This document shows positions 53,176 to 62,480 of a stretch of 64,000 bases of DNA, in pieces (the first letter of the stretch is position 1; the number at the start of each line of letters is the position of its first letter). The stretch is from Vicia villosa. Lineage: Eukaryota; Streptophyta; Magnoliopsida; Fabales; Fabaceae. Both the position numbers and the translations under genes were made by a program. The notes beneath the pieces were generated by a model. That model did not search any database. It was not told the DNA's origin and worked only from the letters and a program-made list of their open reading frames with translations. Location of the stretch: assembly GCF_029867415.1 (NCBI RefSeq), contig NW_026705569.1, positions 124,001 to 188,000 of the forward strand, given 5' to 3'.

Positions 53176-53583
53176 ATGTCATTATCTGAAGAAATTGATG
53201 TGATGTATAAAGATTTAAATAACACAATGAATGAAATAAATAAAAATATTATATTATTAATAGAAAATACCAATAAAATTGCAGATTATACCTTTAATAA
53301 AATAAAAAATGGTCTTAATGAAATAAATAATATACATGAAACCCTTGATGAAATTAATAGAGATAAAGAAATTGATGAAGATATAAATATTCAAAAAATT
53401 AGGAAAATTCTTTATCAATTAGAAACCTTGTTAAAACATGAAGAAAGTAATAGAAGTATAACAATAAAAGATTTAGAAGAAATATTAGTTAGAACAAAAG
53501 AAGTAAACCAATTAAAAGTAGTTAAACAAGAACCTATAACTACATTTATGTTAATAAATCCATCATCTTCATGGAGGGGATAA
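53176..53583 (+). CDS. Viral small coiled-coil ORF, virion-associated-protein-like
   Basis: The 135-aa protein is rich in Asn, Ile, Lys and Glu, with heptad-like spacing over roughly residues 8-75 that suggests a coiled coil. Its end is less charged with Pro/Ser. Position directly before the coat-protein ORF, with a 13-nt overlap (53,571-53,583), and length match the virion-associated protein position of caulimoviruses (about 129 aa in the type virus). The function is inferred from place and shape only. It starts 42 bp after a CACTA-like terminus, so its original upstream viral sequence is missing. Confidence 0.6.
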   Translation: MSLSEEIDVMYKDLNNTMNEINKNIILLIENTNKIADYTFNKIKNGLNEINNIHETLDEINRDKEIDEDINIQKIRKILYQLETLLKHEESNRSITIKDLEEILVRTKEVNQLKVVKQEPITTFMLINPSSSWRG

Positions 53584-54506
53584 AAACTGAATACATAGAA
53601 GCATTAAGAAGATCTAATGATATTGAAGAAATTAGACAATTGATGGAACAACTACAAATAATAGAAGAAGAAAATAAACAAGTAGAAAAAATAGAAAAAA
53701 TGGAAACTAAGGAAGAGAATGAAGAAGTAATATTAAATTATAATTCTTTAGAAATAGGATCTAAAGTAGGATCTGAATCAGATATAGACGAAATATTTAT
53801 GGAAAAAGGAGAAACAAGTAATTCTAAACAAAAAAGAAAACGTGAAGAGAGTTGGAATCCTCATAGTTCTTGGGAAAACTATGAAAATGAAACTATGAAT
53901 CAAAGAGGTTATGCAAAGGCTAGTGGAAAATGGACAAAAGTTGCGGAAGAATTTAAACCTTACTATGAAGAAACTAAATCTAAAAAACTATTAAACTTAG
54001 ACTGTGTAAGAAATCCAGAGGATATACTACAAAGATGGTCTAATGATATGATTATGCTTATAGCAACCGATGAAAAATTTTCTAAGATAAATCTAATGGA
54101 TATCAAGAATTTAATAGCTTATAGAACAACAGGAAATGTGCTGAAATTCTTAACAAGTATTAATGATGAAACATGGAATCAATATATAGGAATGGTAGAA
54201 AATAATAATCAACAATTTGCTAAACTAATAATGGAATTAATATATAAAGAATTCATAGGCTACAACACTCTTGAACATAAAACAGAAGTAAATAAACTTT
54301 TGCGAGAAAAGGCAGAAATTCATCTAATTAATATGCAGATATGTAATATGTGTGAAATAGATAGTTTCATTTGTGAGTATAAAAAATACTATTATGAATT
54401 AGATAATGAAACTAGGGAAATATATCGAGGAGTCTTTATATCCAAGTTACCATACCCACTTAGTGCAAAAATAAGAGATATATGGAAATCCCAACCAATT
54501 GATTAG
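53571..54506 (+). pseudogene. Viral coat protein, N-terminal and core part
   Basis: Forms the capsid of the virus family. The N-terminus is acidic (Glu-rich, residues 25-90), followed by the conserved core with PEDILQRW and LIAYRTTG-type words (about residues 145-200). The frame closes at 54,506. In the inverted second copy the frame continues at the corresponding place, so this copy carries a small frame-shifting difference. The basic C-terminal region and zinc knuckle remain downstream in another frame (54,507-55,015). Confidence 0.82.
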
Positions 54507-55015
54507 GTGATAGCTTAGGAGGAATTATTCAAATCTTATATAATGAATTAAGACGACAATGTATAAAGAGTACAAGATCTAAACAATTAAATAGAGGTAG
54601 AACCTCACTTTGTTGTGATATACCAGAGATAGAGCAACCAGGAAATTATGGTTGTAATCAACGAAGTAGAAAGAGTTATAAAAGAAAACATAAATTAAGA
54701 AAAACTTATCCAAGAAAAAAGGCCTATAAAAATACTAGAAGAAAGTATTTTAGAAAGAGAAAACAAACACCTAAAAAATATTGTCCAAATGAGAAAAAGA
54801 AATGCGTATGTTGGATATGCAATGTAGAAGGTCATTATGCCAATGAATGTCCAACAAAGAAAGAAAAAGATGTTAAAGAAAAATCAAAACTAATAAAGAA
54901 AGTATATAAAATATATAATTTAGAACCATTAGAAGATGAATTAAGTGATTCTGACTGTAGTGTATATGAATATATAGAGGATGAATTATCTTCAGAAGAA
55001 ACAGAATTTGAATAG
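54507..55015 (+). pseudogene. Viral coat protein C-terminal part, out of frame
   Basis: Very basic region (Lys/Arg-rich, 54,550-54,790), then a CCHC zinc knuckle, CWICNVEGHYANEC at 54,809-54,850, that is used for RNA binding in this family. An acidic tail follows to 55,015, overlapping the start of the polymerase ORF at 54,981. It has no start codon of its own and belongs to the preceding coat-protein gene. Confidence 0.8.
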
Positions 55016-56924
55016 TACATATATCAAAATTAAAATTGAAAAAGAAAACAAAGAAACTGAAGCCTATATAGATACAGGAGCAAGTATTTGTATAGCAACC
55101 AAAGCATTATTTAGTAAATGGAAAAGATTAGAGAAACCATTAAAGATTCAAATAGCAGATGGCTCAATACACCCACTAAATTGGGTAGCTACAAGAATTA
55201 CTTTAAATATTGAAAATAGATTATTCATAGTACCTACAATATATCAACAAGAAACAGGGTTAGATATAATAATAGGAAATAATTTCTTACGCTTATATGC
55301 ACCCTTTTGCCAATACTTAGAGTATATATCGATTAAGGCTCCATATATTAAAGGAAAACAACTAAAAGAAATTATAGATATCCCTATTATTCATTCCTCA
55401 CAAACAATTTATTCAAGAAAACAATCAGAGCTCTCCAGACTAAAACGTGGTGAAATTATAGATTTAGTTTGTAGAAAAATGCGTTATGCATTAATTAATT
55501 TAGAACCAGGAAGAAAAATCCCAATACATATTGAAGAACTATTAGATAAAGTGTATAGTGAAAACCCACTAGATCCTAAAATTAATAATAAAAACATGGA
55601 ACTAGTTGAATTGAAACTAAAAGATCCAACAAAAGAAATTAAATGTAAACCCATGATATACACAAAACAAGATAGAGATGAATTTGCTGAAGATATTAAG
55701 CAAATGTGTGAAAAAGGATTAATAAGACCATCAAAGAGTAAACATTCAGCACCAGCATTTTATGTTGAAAATCATAATGAGATTAAAAGAGGAAAGAGAA
55801 GGATGGTAATTAATTATAAACAAATAAATGATGCTATGGAAGGTGATGCGTATTTTCTTCCAAGAAAGGATTTAATTATTGAAAGAGTTAGAAATATGAA
55901 TTGGTTTAGTACTTTTGATTGTAAATCTGGATTTTATCAAATACGATTATCAGAAGAATCTAAGGCTTTAACAGCATTTAGTTGTCCTCAAGGTCAATAT
56001 GAATGGAATGTTCTTCCAATGGGAATGAAACAATCACCAGGTATTTTCCAACGCAGGATGGACACTATCCTTAAAGAATTCAAAGATTTTTGTCTTATTT
56101 ATATTGATGATATATTAGTTTTTTCAAATAAGGATCTATATGATCACTTTAAAAAAGTAGAATTAGTACTTAATAGGTGTTTAGAACATGGAGTAGTATT
56201 AAGTAAGAAAAAAGCTATAGTAGCTCAAAATAAAATCAATTATTTAGGATTAGAAATTGAAAAAGGGAAAATAATAATGCAAAAACATGTATTAGAAAAA
56301 CTTCAAAATTTTCCCACTAAACTAAAAGACAAAAAGGAATTACAAAGATTTCTTGGATTACTAACATATATTTCAAATGAAGGTTTTATTAAAAATCTTG
56401 CAGCTGAAAGAAAATTACTTCAACAAAAACTTAAGAAGGATGTTATTTGGTCATGGACCGAAGAAGACGAAATACTTATTACTAAATTGAAATATTTATG
56501 TCGAGATCTTCCTGAATTATATCATCCATCAGATGATGATCTAATTATTATTGAAACTGACGCATCAAATGAATGTTGGGGAGGTGTTATGAAGGCTAAA
56601 CCCCCTGGCCAAAAGAAAGAATTACTATGCAGATATATGTCTGGAACCTTTTCAGACAGTGAAATTAATTATCCTACTCATGAAAAAGAAACATTAGCAT
56701 TAATTCGGATGTTAGAAAAACATCGAATTTATGTTCTTGATAAAGAATTTATTGTTAGAACCGATTCTACTTATGTTGCAGGTTTCAAAAATATTGATCA
56801 TAAAGGAACTTACAAGCAAGGGAGACTTATAAGATGGCAGATGAAACTAGCCGAATATAATTACTCAATTACTCACATTAAAGGCGAAAAGAACGTACTT
56901 GCAGATATACTTTCTAGAGAATGA
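54981..56924 (+). CDS. Viral polyprotein: aspartic protease, reverse transcriptase, RNase H
   Basis: The 647-aa frame is open throughout. The protease active site DTGA is at residues 31-34, the RT active site YIDD at 374-377, and the RNase H begins near 527 (ETDAS) and extends to the end. Length is close to that of the family's polymerase (about 650-700 aa). The ATG lies inside the end of the coat-protein region, and the stop overlaps the next ORF's start (ATGA at 56,921). An intact frame of this length in an integrated virus suggests recent insertion or little decay. In the host genome it is only an old viral copy, with the surrounding genes broken. Confidence 0.92.
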   Translation: MNYLQKKQNLNSTYIKIKIEKENKETEAYIDTGASICIATKALFSKWKRLEKPLKIQIADGSIHPLNWVATRITLNIENRLFIVPTIYQQETGLDIIIGNNFLRLYAPFCQYLEYISIKAPYIKGKQLKEIIDIPIIHSSQTIYSRKQSELSRLKRGEIIDLVCRKMRYALINLEPGRKIPIHIEELLDKVYSENPLDPKINNKNMELVELKLKDPTKEIKCKPMIYTKQDRDEFAEDIKQMCEKGLIRPSKSKHSAPAFYVENHNEIKRGKRRMVINYKQINDAMEGDAYFLPRKDLIIERVRNMNWFSTFDCKSGFYQIRLSEESKALTAFSCPQGQYEWNVLPMGMKQSPGIFQRRMDTILKEFKDFCLIYIDDILVFSNKDLYDHFKKVELVLNRCLEHGVVLSKKKAIVAQNKINYLGLEIEKGKIIMQKHVLEKLQNFPTKLKDKKELQRFLGLLTYISNEGFIKNLAAERKLLQQKLKKDVIWSWTEEDEILITKLKYLCRDLPELYHPSDDDLIIIETDASNECWGGVMKAKPPGQKKELLCRYMSGTFSDSEINYPTHEKETLALIRMLEKHRIYVLDKEFIVRTDSTYVAGFKNIDHKGTYKQGRLIRWQMKLAEYNYSITHIKGEKNVLADILSRE

Positions 56925-57078
56925 AACGAATCTCAGAAGAAATTTTGAAACAACAATTGGAGTTAAAAGAAGCACTAAGAATTCACAAAATAAAAGAGCA
57001 AGAACTGATTGGAAAGGAAGTGGAATTAATCGATAAGGAAATAGAAATTATAAAATCTCAACTTAGAATGAAGAATCC
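56921..57078 (+). pseudogene. Start of the viral ORF after polymerase (transactivator position), truncated
   Basis: Begins with the ATG overlapping the polymerase stop. The first 50 or so residues are charged and coiled-coil-like (Glu/Lys/Ile heptads). After about 57,078 the sequence changes to host repeat (MITE end and flank), and the open frame to 57,142 is only run-through. The position corresponds to the translation transactivator / inclusion-body protein of the family. The rest may be represented by 57,371-57,589. Confidence 0.65.
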
Positions 57079-57326
57079 ACTTACTCTTGGAGTCAATATA
57101 ATCCTCCTCTATATATATATAACAATAAAATCAGACTATTAATCATGACATAAATGTAATGATGGTTTTAGTTTTTGATTTTTTTTTTAACTTGTCGACA
57201 TAATTATTTGCCTTGATCATATAAAAAAATGTTTAAGGCAGTAATAACGATGAAGCAAATTTAATTTTTTAAATTAAAATAGTAGATAATAATAGTATCA
57301 AAAACATAAAAATAAATCAATATTAA
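57079..57326 (+). repeat. Host sequence inside the viral block, duplicated at 63,497-63,807
   Basis: From TTACTCTTGGAGTCAATATA through TAACAATAAAATCAGACT to AAACATAAAAATAAATCAAT the sequence equals 63,503-63,806 except for a much shorter TA array (about 10 bp here, about 80 bp there) and a few substitutions. It contains the right end of a family A MITE. Divergence begins again at 57,327. Confidence 0.92.
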
Positions 57327-57589
57327 GCAAGACAAGTGGAAAGATACTAAAGGATAGAGATATCCATTTATTGACATCTTTTGAGCTACCATTCTATGAA
57401 TTTGATAAGGAGACAATGAATTATAAGCCATGTGTACTTAAGGAGTTATGTTCAAATATAAAAAAGAGTGAAAATCATGCATGTGAAAGATGTTTTCAAG
57501 AAAAAGATGCCATGGAAGTGACTAAGTGTCTAGAAAAGTCTATGTGTCTTAAGGATGAGGACAAGGATGAAGCAATAATAGAGTCATGA
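57327..57589 (+). pseudogene. Probable C-terminal fragment of a viral ORF
   Basis: The open stretch 57,371-57,589 (72 codons) is Cys- and Lys/Glu-containing (CERCFQEKDAMEVTKCLE) and ends within the 36-bp repeats. It lies just ahead of the promoter region, where the C-terminus of the transactivator-position ORF would be. There is no recognised domain. Viral origin is inferred from position. Confidence 0.4.
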
Positions 57590-57661
57590 AGATGAGGATA
57601 AAGGAAAGCAATAATAGAGTCATGAAGATGAGGATAAGGGGAAGTAATAATAGAGTCATGA
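57548..57661 (+). repeat. Three 36-bp tandem units before the viral promoter
   Basis: Units end with (A)GCAATAATAGAGTCAT and start GAAGATGAGGATAA; they follow at about 57,552, 57,589 and 57,625. They overlap the end of the preceding ORF and lie 120-240 bp ahead of the TATA box. Confidence 0.88.
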
Positions 57662-57783
57662 AGTAGATAAAAAGTAAAGTAATTTGTCATGTAGTATTTA
57701 AGTGTTTTAAATAAGTGGTACTATAGATGAATAGTACTATGCATTGTTGTAAATAGAAAATAATATTATAATGTGTGTTTAGG

Positions 57784-57793
57784 GCTATAAATA
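57784..57793 (+). promoter_or_regulatory. TATA box of the viral pregenomic RNA promoter (putative)
   Basis: GCTATAAATA followed by a purine-rich leader. An AATAAA at 57,929-57,934 lies about 140 bp downstream. A TATA box closely followed by a poly(A) signal is the usual arrangement of pararetroviral terminal redundancy. Confidence 0.6.
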
Positions 57794-57928
57794 AGTGCTT
57801 CTACGATGGGAAGAAGCAAGTTGTAGAAAACAACCTTTGTGTAAGTTTCTCTTTAGAAACATATGCTAATCCTTTAGGATTTAGCTTGGCACCTTTTGTG
57901 TGCATTGTTGTAAGATAAACTTATATCA

Positions 57929-57934
57929 ATAAAA
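57929..57934 (+). terminator. Viral poly(A) signal (putative)
   Basis: AATAAA in TATCAATAAAACC, about 145 bp after the TATA box. Confidence 0.5.
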
Positions 57935-58110
57935 CCATGTTTCTACTTATTCAAGAATCATTCAATTAAATTACACAACATATATATCTATTAATCAACT
58001 ATCTCACATAAACTTACGGAAGCAGCGGTGGACCAAAATTTCAGAAGAAATCATGATCAAGTATGATTTCTTTACTTACTTACTTTTATTAAGAGTTATA
58101 ATTTTCTTAT

Positions 58111-59052
58111 ATGTCTAGCATAACAAAAATGGAAAAAGAAATAGTAAATGATATAGAACATTTACATATTACTGAAGAAGATGGAAATTACGAAGGAAGT
58201 ATTTTAATAGATCCAACCTTATTTCAAAAAATACAAAAGGAAGACTTAGATTTAACTAAGGATGCAAATATGAAGGGAAAAGATAGAATTGGAGGAATAA
58301 TGAAAAGATTTAACCAAAAGGATAATATTATATATTATGGTAAAATAATTAATGAAACACCAACTGATATAGCAGATGCCCAAGGACATACCTATATACA
58401 ATTATTAAATAAAAAGAAACTTATGGAACTCAAGAAAAATATAAAGAAAGATGAACATAGAAATAAAATAGGATATATTCATATAGGAGCAGTGCAAGTA
58501 TTAATCAAAACAACTTTTCAAGAAGGAATAAATTCTCCTGTAGAACTAATATTAAAAGATGATAGAATTACAGACCCAGTAGATAAAATACTTGGAGTAG
58601 TAGAAGGAAATTTAGCTTATGGTAAACTAAAATTTGAAATACATCCAAATATTGGAATACCTTTAAATACTCAAAGATTAGAGCAAACTTTAACTCTTGA
58701 ACACAAATTCCTTAGAGGAAATTTAATGAGATCAGGAGATAAAATATTTTCAATCACTTATTGTGTTAATTATGCATTAACTAATTCTCATCATAGTATT
58801 ACCTTTAGAAATAATAATAGAATTGATATTCCAAGTCTTTTTGAAGATATAGGAAAAATTTATTATCCAAAGAAAAGTGAAATAACTGAGCTAGGAACTT
58901 TTATGAATAAATCAAAGTTTTTAGAGTTAAGAAAAAATCAAATACCAAAACCAATTAGATTTTATGAACCTGAAAAAATTGAAGAAAGTGATATTGATAA
59001 ACTTTCAAACCAAGTAAAGGACTTAACAACATATTTGAAAAATAGATTATAA
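58111..59052 (+). CDS. Viral movement protein (30K superfamily)
   Basis: The 313-aa frame is intact. The central part (about residues 125-235) shows the caulimovirid movement-protein pattern: IGAVQVLIK, then a GxxxGNLAYGKLKFEIHP region, LMRSGDKIF and NYAL. In the family it forms tubules at plasmodesmata for cell-to-cell movement. The C-terminus (about 285-313) looks coiled-coil-like. It is the first large ORF after the promoter, as in caulimo- and soymoviruses. The leader (57,930-58,110) is short and lacks the tRNA-Met primer site found instead at 62,412. Confidence 0.85.
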   Translation: MSSITKMEKEIVNDIEHLHITEEDGNYEGSILIDPTLFQKIQKEDLDLTKDANMKGKDRIGGIMKRFNQKDNIIYYGKIINETPTDIADAQGHTYIQLLNKKKLMELKKNIKKDEHRNKIGYIHIGAVQVLIKTTFQEGINSPVELILKDDRITDPVDKILGVVEGNLAYGKLKFEIHPNIGIPLNTQRLEQTLTLEHKFLRGNLMRSGDKIFSITYCVNYALTNSHHSITFRNNNRIDIPSLFEDIGKIYYPKKSEITELGTFMNKSKFLELRKNQIPKPIRFYEPEKIEESDIDKLSNQVKDLTTYLKNRL

Positions 59053-59063
59053 ATTTAAACAAA

Positions 59064-59408
59064 ATGAGTATTGCTGAATTTAGAATAAAAGAAAAAGAAA
59101 TAGTTATAAAAATAAAAGAAATAGATATAACTTATTTTGAAAATATTGAAAATAAAGAGAAAGATTTTTATGAAAAACTAAGATGTATTTGGAAATTTAC
59201 TTTACCAAATGACTTAAAAACAAAAATATGTAAAGAATATGGAAAATTATGTGCACAAGCTATACTTTTTGAAAATGAAATAGATTATGCACTAAAAAGT
59301 GATATAAATTATATTTTATTAGTTGAAAGTTTTTATGATGATGAAGTTATAATAGACTTAGCTTTAATAGAAAATGATGAAATTTGGGACTATTTTGATG
59401 ATGATTAA
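59064..59408 (+). CDS. Viral small ORF after the movement protein
   Basis: The 114-aa protein is rich in Glu, Ile and Lys and has an acidic C-terminus (DYFDDD). It begins 11 bp after the movement-protein stop. No domain is recognised. Position would correspond to a small soymovirus ORF (Ib) or the aphid-factor position of caulimoviruses. After it, the viral sequence ends at about 59,458 against the inverted piece. Confidence 0.55.
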   Translation: MSIAEFRIKEKEIVIKIKEIDITYFENIENKEKDFYEKLRCIWKFTLPNDLKTKICKEYGKLCAQAILFENEIDYALKSDINYILLVESFYDDEVIIDLALIENDEIWDYFDDD

Positions 59409-59423
59409 GCTAATAAAAATAAA

Positions 59424-59696
59424 TTATAAAATTATTTCAATAAATAATGAGGTATCATTTTGAATTTTCCTAATTTTTTGAATATTTATATCTTCATCAA
59501 TTTCTTTATCTCTATTAATTTCATCAAGGGTTTCATGTATATTATTTATTTCATTAAGACCATTTTTTATTTTATTAAAGGTATAATCTGCAATTTTATT
59601 GGTATTTTCTATTAATAATATAATATTTTTATTTATTTCATTCATTGTGTTATTTAAATCTTTATACATCACATCAATTTCTTCAGATAATGGCAT
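59424..59696 (-). pseudogene. Inverted, truncated copy of the small coiled-coil viral ORF
   Basis: The first 79 codons (59,696-59,460) equal those at 53,176-53,412 except for residue 2. The sequence then joins the tail of the plus-strand piece and the frame runs out at 59,424. Together with the 42 bp in front it makes a 280-bp inverted repeat with 53,134-53,413. Confidence 0.88.
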
Positions 59697-59818
59697 TATT
59701 TTAAATTTTCGTGGCTATTTTAACTTTTTCTAGTAGTGTAGTATTTCGGGTCATATAGGTATCCCATACTATAAAACCATACGGATCCGGATACCTATTT
59801 TAACTTTTTCTAGTAGTG
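59697..59818 (-). mobile_element. Two CACTA-like termini in tandem, 80 bp apart
   Basis: Read on the minus strand, CACTACTAGAAAAAGTTAAA starts at 59,818 and again at 59,738. Between them lie about 57 bp of unknown sequence (ACCCGAAATAC, with GGTATCC/GGATACC inverted words). The first terminus is joined to viral RT sequence (59,823 and above), the second to the small ORF. Confidence 0.8.
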
Positions 59819-59822
59819 AAGT

Positions 59823-61107
59823 CTTTTTCAATTTCTAATCCTAAATAATTGATTTTATTTTGAGCTACTATAGCTTTTTTCTTACTTAATACTACTCCAT
59901 GTTCTAAACACCTATTAAGTACTAATTCTACTTTTTAAAAGTGATCATCTAGATCCTTATTTGAAAAAACTAATATATCATCAATATAAATAAGACAAAA
60001 ATCTTTGAATTCTTTAAGGATAGTGTCCATCCTGCGTTGGAAAATACATGGTGATTGTTTCATTCCCATTGGAAGAACATTCCATTCATATTGACCTTGA
60101 GGACAACTAAATGCTGTTAAAGCCTTAGATTCTTCTGATAATCGTATTTGATAAAATCCAGATTTACAATCAAAAGTACTAAACCAATTCATATTTCTAA
60201 CTCTTTCAATAATTAAATCCTTTCTTGGAAGAAAATACACATCACCTTCCATAGCATCATTTATTTGTTTATAATTAATTACCATCCTTCTAATTCCTCT
60301 TTTAATCTCATTATGATTTTCAACATAAAATGCTGGTGCTGAATGTTTACTCTTTGATGGTCTTATTAATCCTTTTTCACACATTTGCTTAATATCTTCA
60401 GCAAATTCATCTCTATCTTGTTTTGTGTATATCATGGGTTTACATTTAATTTCTTTTGTTGGATCTTTTAGTTTCAATTCAACTAGTTCCATGTTTTTAT
60501 TATTAATTTTAGGATCTAGTGGGTTTTCACTACACACTTTATCTAATAGTTCTTCAATATGTATTGGGATTTTTCTTCCTGGTTCTAAATTAATTAATGC
60601 ATAACGCATTTTTCTACAAACTAAATCTATAATTTCACCACGTTTTAGTCTGGAGAGCTCTGATTGTTTTCTTGAATAAATTATTTGTGAGGAATGAATA
60701 ATAGGGATATCTATAATTTCTTTTAGTTGTTTTCCTTTAATATATGGAGCCTTAATCGATATATACTCTAAGTATTGGCAAAAGGGTGCATATAATCGTA
60801 AGAAATTATTTCCTATTATTATATCTAACCCTATTTCTTGTTGATATATTGTAGGTACTATGAATAATCTATTTTCAATATTTAAAGTAATTCTTGTAGC
60901 TACCCAATTTAGTGGGTGTATTGAGCCATCTGCTATTTGAATCTTTAATGGTTTCTCTAATCTTTTCCATTTACTAAATAATGCTTTGGTTGCTATACAA
61001 ATACTTGCTCCTGTATCTATATAGGCTTCAGTTTCTTTGTTTTCTTTTTCAATTTTAATTTTGATATATGTACTATTCAAATTCTGTTTCTTCTGAAGAT
61101 AATTCAT
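59823..61107 (-). pseudogene. Inverted second copy of viral protease/RT, truncated
   Basis: Corresponds to 54,981-56,265 of the plus copy. The frame is open from 61,107 to 59,935 and then has a nonsense codon; about 110 bp of RT sequence continue to the junction with the CACTA-like end. The protease DTGA and RT YIDD motifs are preserved. Several amino-acid differences from the first copy are visible. RNase H is absent. Confidence 0.9.
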
Positions 61108-62406
61108 CCTCTATATATTCATATACACTACAGTCAGAATCACTTAATTCATCTTCTAATGGTTCTAAATTATATATTTTATATACTTTCTTTATTAGTT
61201 TTGATTTTTCTTTAACATCTTTTTCTTTCTTTGTTGGACATTCATTGGCATACTGACCTTCTACATTGCATATCCAACATACGCATTTCTTTTTCCCTTT
61301 TGGAAAATATTTTTTAGGTGTTTGTTTTCTCTTTCTAAAATACTTTCTTCTAGTATTTTTATAGGCCTTTTTTCTTGGATAAGTTTTTCTTAATTTATGT
61401 TTTCTTTTATAACTCTTTCTACTTCGTTGATTACAACCATAATTTCCTGGTTGCTCTATCTCTGGTATATCACAACAAAGTGAGGTTCTACCTCTATTTA
61501 ATTGTTTAGCTCTTGTACTCTTTATACATTGTCGTCTTAATTCATTATATAAGATTTGAATAATTCCTCCTAAGCTATCACCTAATTCAATTGGTTGGGA
61601 TTTCCATATATCTCTTATTTTTGCACTAAGGAGACTCCTCGATATATTTCCCTAGTTTCATTATCTAATTCATAATAGTATTTTTTATACTCACAAATGA
61701 AACTATCTATTTCACACATATTACATATCTGCATATTAATTAGATGAATTTCCGCCTTTTCTCGCAAAAGTTTATTTACTTCTGTTTTATGTTCAAGAGT
61801 GTTGTAGCCTATGAATTCTTTATATATTAATTCCATTATTAGTTTAGCAAATTTTTGATTATTATTTTCTACCATTCCTATATATTGATTCCATGTTTCA
61901 TCATTAATACTTGTTAAGAATTTCAGCACATTTCCTGTTGTTCTATAAGCTATTAAATTCTTGATATCCATTAGATTTATCTTAGAAAATTTTTCATCGG
62001 TTGCTATAAGCATAATCATATCATTAGACCATCTTTGTAGTATATCCTCTGGATTTCTTACACAGTCTAAGTTTAATAGTTTTTTTGATTTAGTTTCTTC
62101 ATAGTAAGGTTTAAATTCTTCCGCAACTTTTGTCCATTTTCCACTAGCCTTTGCATAACATCTTTGATTCATAGTTTCATTTTCATAGTTTTCCCAAGAA
62201 CTATGAGGATTCCAACTCTCTTCACGTTTTCTTTGTTGTTTAGAATTACTTGTTTCTCCTTTTTCCATAAATATTTCGTCTATATCTGATTCAGATCCTA
62301 CTTCAGATCCTATTTCTGAAGAATTATAATTTAATATTACTTCTTCATTCTCTTCCTTAGTTTCCATTTTTTCTATTTTTTCTACTTGTTTAGTTTCTTC
62401 TTCTAT
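61108..62406 (-). pseudogene. Inverted second copy of viral coat protein, broken
   Basis: The N-terminal and core part is open from about 62,409 to 61,615. It then frameshifts where about 22 bp present in the first copy (54,433-54,460 region) are missing. The basic region and zinc knuckle follow in another frame; here the knuckle His has become Gln (codon at 61,253-61,255). The copy starts abruptly at 62,406, matching 53,660 of the first copy. Confidence 0.88.
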
Positions 62407-62411
62407 CATTT

Positions 62412-62423
62412 TGGTATCAGAGC
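62412..62423 (+). other. Viral tRNA-Met primer-binding site
   Basis: TGGTATCAGAGC, the standard initiator-tRNA-Met complement of plant pararetroviruses, in plus orientation directly beside the start of the inverted coat-protein copy. Confidence 0.85.
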
Positions 62424-62480
62424 ACTAAGATTCAAATTAATTAAATTTTTAAAAACAAAAATTTATTTTAAAACTAGAAA

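Noticed and set aside
57548..57661. Regular direct repeats resembling a short CRISPR-like array
   Set aside because: The units are contiguous without unique spacers and lie in a plant-integrated viral promoter region.
53131..59821. 3-bp target duplication for the CACTA-bounded viral block
   Set aside because: The flanks are AAA on the left and TAG or AAG on the right; a true duplication is not supported.
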